A program made the position numbers and the translations under genes. Source: an uncultured beta proteobacterium (GTDB lineage Bacteria; Pseudomonadota; Gammaproteobacteria; Burkholderiales; Burkholderiaceae_C). From it: DNA of 35,959 nt. The stretch is from assembly GCA_903897925.1 (NCBI GenBank), contig CAIUDG010000074.1, positions 1 through 35,959 on the forward strand, read 5' to 3'. Positions 32,807 to 35,959 of this stretch are shown here, one piece after another (within the stretch, counting starts at the first letter, position 1; the number at the start of each line of letters is the position of its first letter). The notes under the pieces were generated by a model. It saw nothing but the letters and a program-made list of their open reading frames with translations. It was not told the origin of the DNA and searched no databases.

Positions 32807-34231
32807 CTAGGCGTGGCTGACGGCACTGCCGTCGTCAGGGCGCAAGGCCCAGAACGACAAAGACGACAGCAGGGTGATCGCGCCGATGGTCAAAAAGGCA
32901 TGGTGCAAGGCGCTGCTGATCGCCGCCCGGTCGGTCTGCGCCACCGCGCCCAGATACCAGGCGGTGACCAGCGAACCGCAGGCCAGGCCGAAGCTCATGG
33001 ACAACTGCTGCATCGAACTGCCGATGGTGCTGGCCATGCTCGAATCCTGCGCGTCAATGTCGGAGTAGGCCATTGAGTTCATGCTGGTGAACTGCAGCGA
33101 GTTGAAGAATCCCTGGGCCAGACTCAGGCCGACGATGTGCCAGATCGGCGTGTCGGCTTCGACAAAAGAAAACAGGGTGATGGTGATGCCGATCAGCAAG
33201 GTGTTAACGATCAGCACGCTGCGGTAACCAAAGCGCGCCAGCACTTTGGTGGCGGCCATTTTCATGAACATCGCAGCGGCCGCCGCCGGCATCATCAGCA
33301 GGCCAGACTGCCACGCCGTCTTGCCCATGCCAAGCTGGTACAGCAGCGGCAACAAAAAGGGCATGCCGCCCAGCCCCAAGCGCGTGACAAAACCGCCCAG
33401 CACCGAGATCCGAAAGGTGCGCACCCGGAACAGCGACAAACGCAGCAAGGGATAGGCACTGCGTCCGGCATGCCAGCCATAGCCCAGCAGCAAGACCAGG
33501 GCCAGCGCAAACCACAGCGCCGCCGAGACACCATCAATGCGGTGTTCGCCAAACACTTCCAGCAACCACGATAAAAGTGCCGTGCCGCTACCAAACAGCA
33601 GGAATCCCACGGTGTCGAAAGCGCCTTGCCGATCGCCGTAGTAGTCCGGCATATAGCGGTGGATCAGCCATTGCGCAACGATGCCCACCGGCACATTGAC
33701 GAAGAAGATATCGCGCCAGGACAACCAATGCACGATCAAGCCACCGACCGTCGGCCCCAGCAGCGGCGCGATCAGCGCCGGTATGACGACAAAATTCATC
33801 GCCGCCAGCAACTCCGACTTGGGAAAGGTGCGAATGATGCAGAGCCGCCCCACCGGCATCATCATGGCCGCGCCAATGCCTTGCAAAATACGCGCACCGA
33901 CCAGCATGGGCACATTGACGGACAACCCGCACAGCACCGAAGAAAACGTGAACAAGGCCACCGCCCAGGCGAACACCCGGCGCGTGCCAAAGCGGTCAGC
34001 CATCCAGCCACTCACCGGAATGCCGACCGCCAGGCTCAGTATGTAACTGGCGACCACGCCTTTCAGGCTCAGCGGTGTGACGTTCAAACTGGCGGCCATC
34101 GACGGCACAGCCGTGTTCACAATGGTGGAATCCAGCTGTTCCATGAACAGCGCGGTTGCCACCACCCAAGGCAGGTAGCGCTTGACCCGGGCTTGCGCCC
34201 TGGCGGCGGTGTCCTGCATGCCGGTGGCCAT
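32807..34231 (-). CDS. MFS transporter, DHA2 (EmrB/QacA) type
   Basis: This 474-residue inner-membrane protein has about 14 hydrophobic segments and the DHA2 signature LDSTIVNTAVPSMAASL near the first helix. Motif A is in GWMADRFGTRR, and the motif C-type segment is LLGPTVGGLIV. Such proteins export drugs or small organic molecules with proton influx, often with an EmrA-like partner, which is absent here. The start ATG overlaps the symporter stop codon by one base (TAATG), indicating translational coupling; a longer frame inside the symporter gene is rejected. M5 is an alternative start. Substrate unknown. Confidence 0.9.
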   Translation of the reverse strand: MATGMQDTAARAQARVKRYLPWVVATALFMEQLDSTIVNTAVPSMAASLNVTPLSLKGVVASYILSLAVGIPVSGWMADRFGTRRVFAWAVALFTFSSVLCGLSVNVPMLVGARILQGIGAAMMMPVGRLCIIRTFPKSELLAAMNFVVIPALIAPLLGPTVGGLIVHWLSWRDIFFVNVPVGIVAQWLIHRYMPDYYGDRQGAFDTVGFLLFGSGTALLSWLLEVFGEHRIDGVSAALWFALALVLLLGYGWHAGRSAYPLLRLSLFRVRTFRISVLGGFVTRLGLGGMPFLLPLLYQLGMGKTAWQSGLLMMPAAAAAMFMKMAATKVLARFGYRSVLIVNTLLIGITITLFSFVEADTPIWHIVGLSLAQGFFNSLQFTSMNSMAYSDIDAQDSSMASTIGSSMQQLSMSFGLACGSLVTAWYLGAVAQTDRAAISSALHHAFLTIGAITLLSSLSFWALRPDDGSAVSHA

Positions 34232-35535
34232 TACTTCGCGGCAGCGGTACCCGGCAAGGTGGCACGCAAGCCCTTGCGCCCGTACAACATGAACACCGAC
34301 AGCAAACCGCACGCCGCAGCAAAACTCATCCAGTAGCCGGGTGCCGCCTTGTCGCCGGTGGTTTCAATCAGCCAGGTTGACACCATCGGCGTGAAGCCAC
34401 CAAAGATGGCCGTCGCCAGGCTATAGGCCAGTGAGAAGCCGACGGTGCGCACGTGCACCGGCATCACTTCGGTCAGTGCTACCACGGCGGCGCCGTTGTA
34501 GCTGGCATAGAGAAAGGACAGCCACAGTTCGGTGATTAGCAAGTTGCCGAAAGTGATATTGGCAACCAGCCAGGACATCAGCGGATAGACCGTCAACATC
34601 GAGAGCACGGTAAACACAATCAGAATTTTCGGGCGACCAATGCGGTCCGACAGCGCCCCCATCACCGGCAGCCAGATGAAATTGGACACGCCGACGCAGA
34701 AGGTGGTCAGCAAGCTGTCAGAGGTGCTGAGCTTGAGGACGCTTTTGCCGAAGGTCGGGGTGTATACGGTGATGAGATAAAACGACACGGTGGTCATCAC
34801 CACCATCAGCATGCCGGCCAGCACGATGCTCCAGTTGCTGCCGATGGATTGCAGGATTTCCCGGAAGCTCGGATGGTGCTGGCGCGCCAGAAACTCGTCG
34901 GTTTCCTGCAGTGAGCGCCGGATCACAAAGATTACCGGAACAATCATGCAGCCAATGAAGAAGGGGACACGCCAGCCCCAGTCGCCAATTTGTGCCGGCG
35001 ACAGCGATTGGCTCAGGGTGTAGCCGATGATGGCCGACGCCATGATTGCGACCTGCTGGCTGGCGGACTGCCAGCTCACATAAAAGCCCTTGCGTCCGGG
35101 TGTTGCCATTTCGGACAGGTACACCGAGACGCCTCCGAGTTCAACGCCGGCGGAGAAGCCTTGCAGCAGGCGTCCGACGAGGACCAGTGTGGGTGCGGCG
35201 ATGCCGATGCTGGCGTAGCTGGGTACAAAGGCGATCAGTACGGTCCCCATGGCCATGATGCCGAGGGTGATGATGAGGCCTTTGCGGCGGCCGATCCGGT
35301 CGATGTAGCTGCCGAGGATGACGGCGCCGAGGGGGCGCATGAGGAAGCCGGCGCCAAAGGTGGCGAAGGTGAGGATGAGGGAGGCGTATTCGTCGTTGCT
35401 GGGGAAGAATGTTTTGGCGATGTAGGTGGCGTAGAAGCCGTAGAGGAAGAAATCGAACATTTCCAGGAAGTTGCCGCTGGTTACGCGTAATACCGTCGAC
35501 AGCCGGGAGTGTCCCGTTTTTTGCACGTTTGTCAT
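34231..35535 (-). CDS. citA: Citrate:proton symporter, MHS family (CitA/TcuC-like)
   Basis: The 434-residue permease has 12 predicted helices and matches the metabolite:proton symporter family. The opening [40 protein letters not shown] (motif A), [22 protein letters not shown] and [26 protein letters not shown] agree closely with Salmonella CitA and TcuC as I remember them. It should take up citrate or a related tricarboxylate with protons; citrate versus tricarballylate cannot be separated here. AAGGA lies 7 bp before the ATG. It heads the minus-strand run with the DHA2 exporter and the acyl-CoA synthetase. Upstream lie repeat elements that may be regulatory. Confidence 0.92.
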   Translation of the reverse strand: MTNVQKTGHSRLSTVLRVTSGNFLEMFDFFLYGFYATYIAKTFFPSNDEYASLILTFATFGAGFLMRPLGAVILGSYIDRIGRRKGLIITLGIMAMGTVLIAFVPSYASIGIAAPTLVLVGRLLQGFSAGVELGGVSVYLSEMATPGRKGFYVSWQSASQQVAIMASAIIGYTLSQSLSPAQIGDWGWRVPFFIGCMIVPVIFVIRRSLQETDEFLARQHHPSFREILQSIGSNWSIVLAGMLMVVMTTVSFYLITVYTPTFGKSVLKLSTSDSLLTTFCVGVSNFIWLPVMGALSDRIGRPKILIVFTVLSMLTVYPLMSWLVANITFGNLLITELWLSFLYASYNGAAVVALTEVMPVHVRTVGFSLAYSLATAIFGGFTPMVSTWLIETTGDKAAPGYWMSFAAACGLLSVFMLYGRKGLRATLPGTAAAK

Positions 35536-35592
35536 GGTGGATTCCTTCTGAGAGGCTGATTGTGGAGCAAAACCGGTTGGGGTTCAGCGGGC

Positions 35593-35630
35593 GCTTACTT
35601 AGTGCTTACCCGCAACAGAAATCGCTGTTG
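35593..35630. promoter_or_regulatory. Direct and inverted repeats upstream of the citrate symporter
   Basis: GCTTAC occurs at 35593-35598 and 35604-35609, spaced 11 bp start to start (one helical turn), the kind of tandem half-site used by OmpR-type regulators. Beside it CAACAG (35613-35618) and CTGTTG (35625-35630) form a 6-bp inverted repeat. Both lie 58-95 bp upstream of the symporter start codon, at operator distance. No binding protein is identified. Confidence 0.35.
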
Positions 35631-35645
35631 ATGGACTTGCTCGCG

Positions 35646-35850
35646 CCTGCTTTTGTGGTTTACCGCCTGCCGAGGCGGTTCGCGGTGCGTTTGCTCGCCT
35701 GCTCTTGTCCTCTTTTCCCTGCTGTATTTGTTCGCGCTGCGTTGCGCGCCTGCTTTTTCCCTTTTCCTCCTGCACTGTTGGCGTTCGCTGCGTTGCGTGC
35801 CTGCTTTTGGTCTTTTCCTCCTGCTGTGTTGGCGTTCGTTGCGTTGCGCG
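35646..35850. repeat. 51-bp tandem repeat array
   Basis: Three units of exactly 51 bp lie at 35698-35748, 35749-35799 and 35800-35850, each beginning CCTGCT and ending with GCGTTGCG plus two bases. A fourth, diverged 52-bp unit precedes them (35646-35697), and a truncated CCTGC follows at 35851. The units are T/C-rich on the plus strand. As 51 is a multiple of 3, both strands stay open and give 17-residue repeats, but no credible gene is seen. The whole stretch 35536-35959 holds only this array, the elements at 35593-35630 and unassigned sequence. Confidence 0.8.
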
Positions 35851-35959
35851 CCTGCGGGTGGGCAGGGGCTGACGAAGTGGGTGTACGTTCTCCGGCCTCT
35901 AGTCGCCGGGGTCTGCTTCTGGTGCGCTAGCACCCCAGCACAACTACCGCTATCTGCAC

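Noticed and set aside
35646..35850. CRISPR array
   Set aside because: The 51-bp units are contiguous with no unique spacers and no cas genes are nearby; it is a simple tandem repeat.
35595..35933. 112-codon minus-strand frame across the tandem array
   Set aside because: It consists mainly of 17-residue Arg/Lys/Gln-rich repeats created by the array, with no ribosome site or known domain.

Overview
The window looks like a chromosome segment of a GC-rich betaproteobacterium, most likely order Burkholderiales and near the Comamonadaceae (Rhodoferax/Polaromonas-like). This is inferred from gene content: recA-recX beside a TctD/TctE-type two-component system, a short-form argC, class I birA with a SPOR protein, TopB carrying a SWIB tail, and a C-rich intergenic repeat of a kind I associate with that family. 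No rRNA, tRNA, CRISPR array, transposase or integrase was seen.

Region 1 (1-12.9 kb) is mostly housekeeping. It holds the 5' part of sucC (minus), argC (plus), recX and recA (minus, with LexA-like boxes upstream of recA), a MarR regulator, and a TctD/TctE-like response regulator and sensor kinase separated by a hairpin-bearing repeat. A minus-strand run SET-birA-SPOR follows. Divergent from it are topB, which has a histone-H1-like Lys/Ala tail and a C-terminal SWIB domain, and an overlapping CDF metal transporter. A divergent YeaD-like mutarotase homologue closes the region.

Region 2 (12.9-31.2 kb) is the unusual part: a plus-strand block of type IV pilus tip genes. It opens with an OmpR/EnvZ-type pair whose leader holds two perfect inverted repeats. 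Tip set 1 is pilV-pilW-pilX-pilY1-pilE, where PilY1 is the classical form with a VWA/MIDAS motif. Tip set 2 is fimT-pilV-pilW-pilX-pilE, joined by ATGA overlaps, followed by two tandem PilY1 paralogues. These two have no VWA motif. They carry instead a Cys-containing N-terminal domain beginning with an NFDD motif, in front of the PilC/PilY1 beta-propeller and its calcium loop. A secreted lectin-like protein ends the block. No pilus motor, secretin, platform or prepilin peptidase gene is present, so these tip complexes must use machinery encoded elsewhere. The picture is of one pilus machine offered two minor-pilin sets and three alternative tip proteins. A perfect CTGT-N8-ACAG element precedes set 2.

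Region 3 (31.2-36 kb) is a minus-strand operon-like run: a CitA/TcuC-like citrate:proton symporter, a DHA2-type MFS exporter overlapping it by one base, and an AMP-forming acyl-CoA synthetase. Upstream of the symporter lie a 6-bp inverted repeat, an 11-bp-spaced direct repeat and a 51-bp tandem repeat array.
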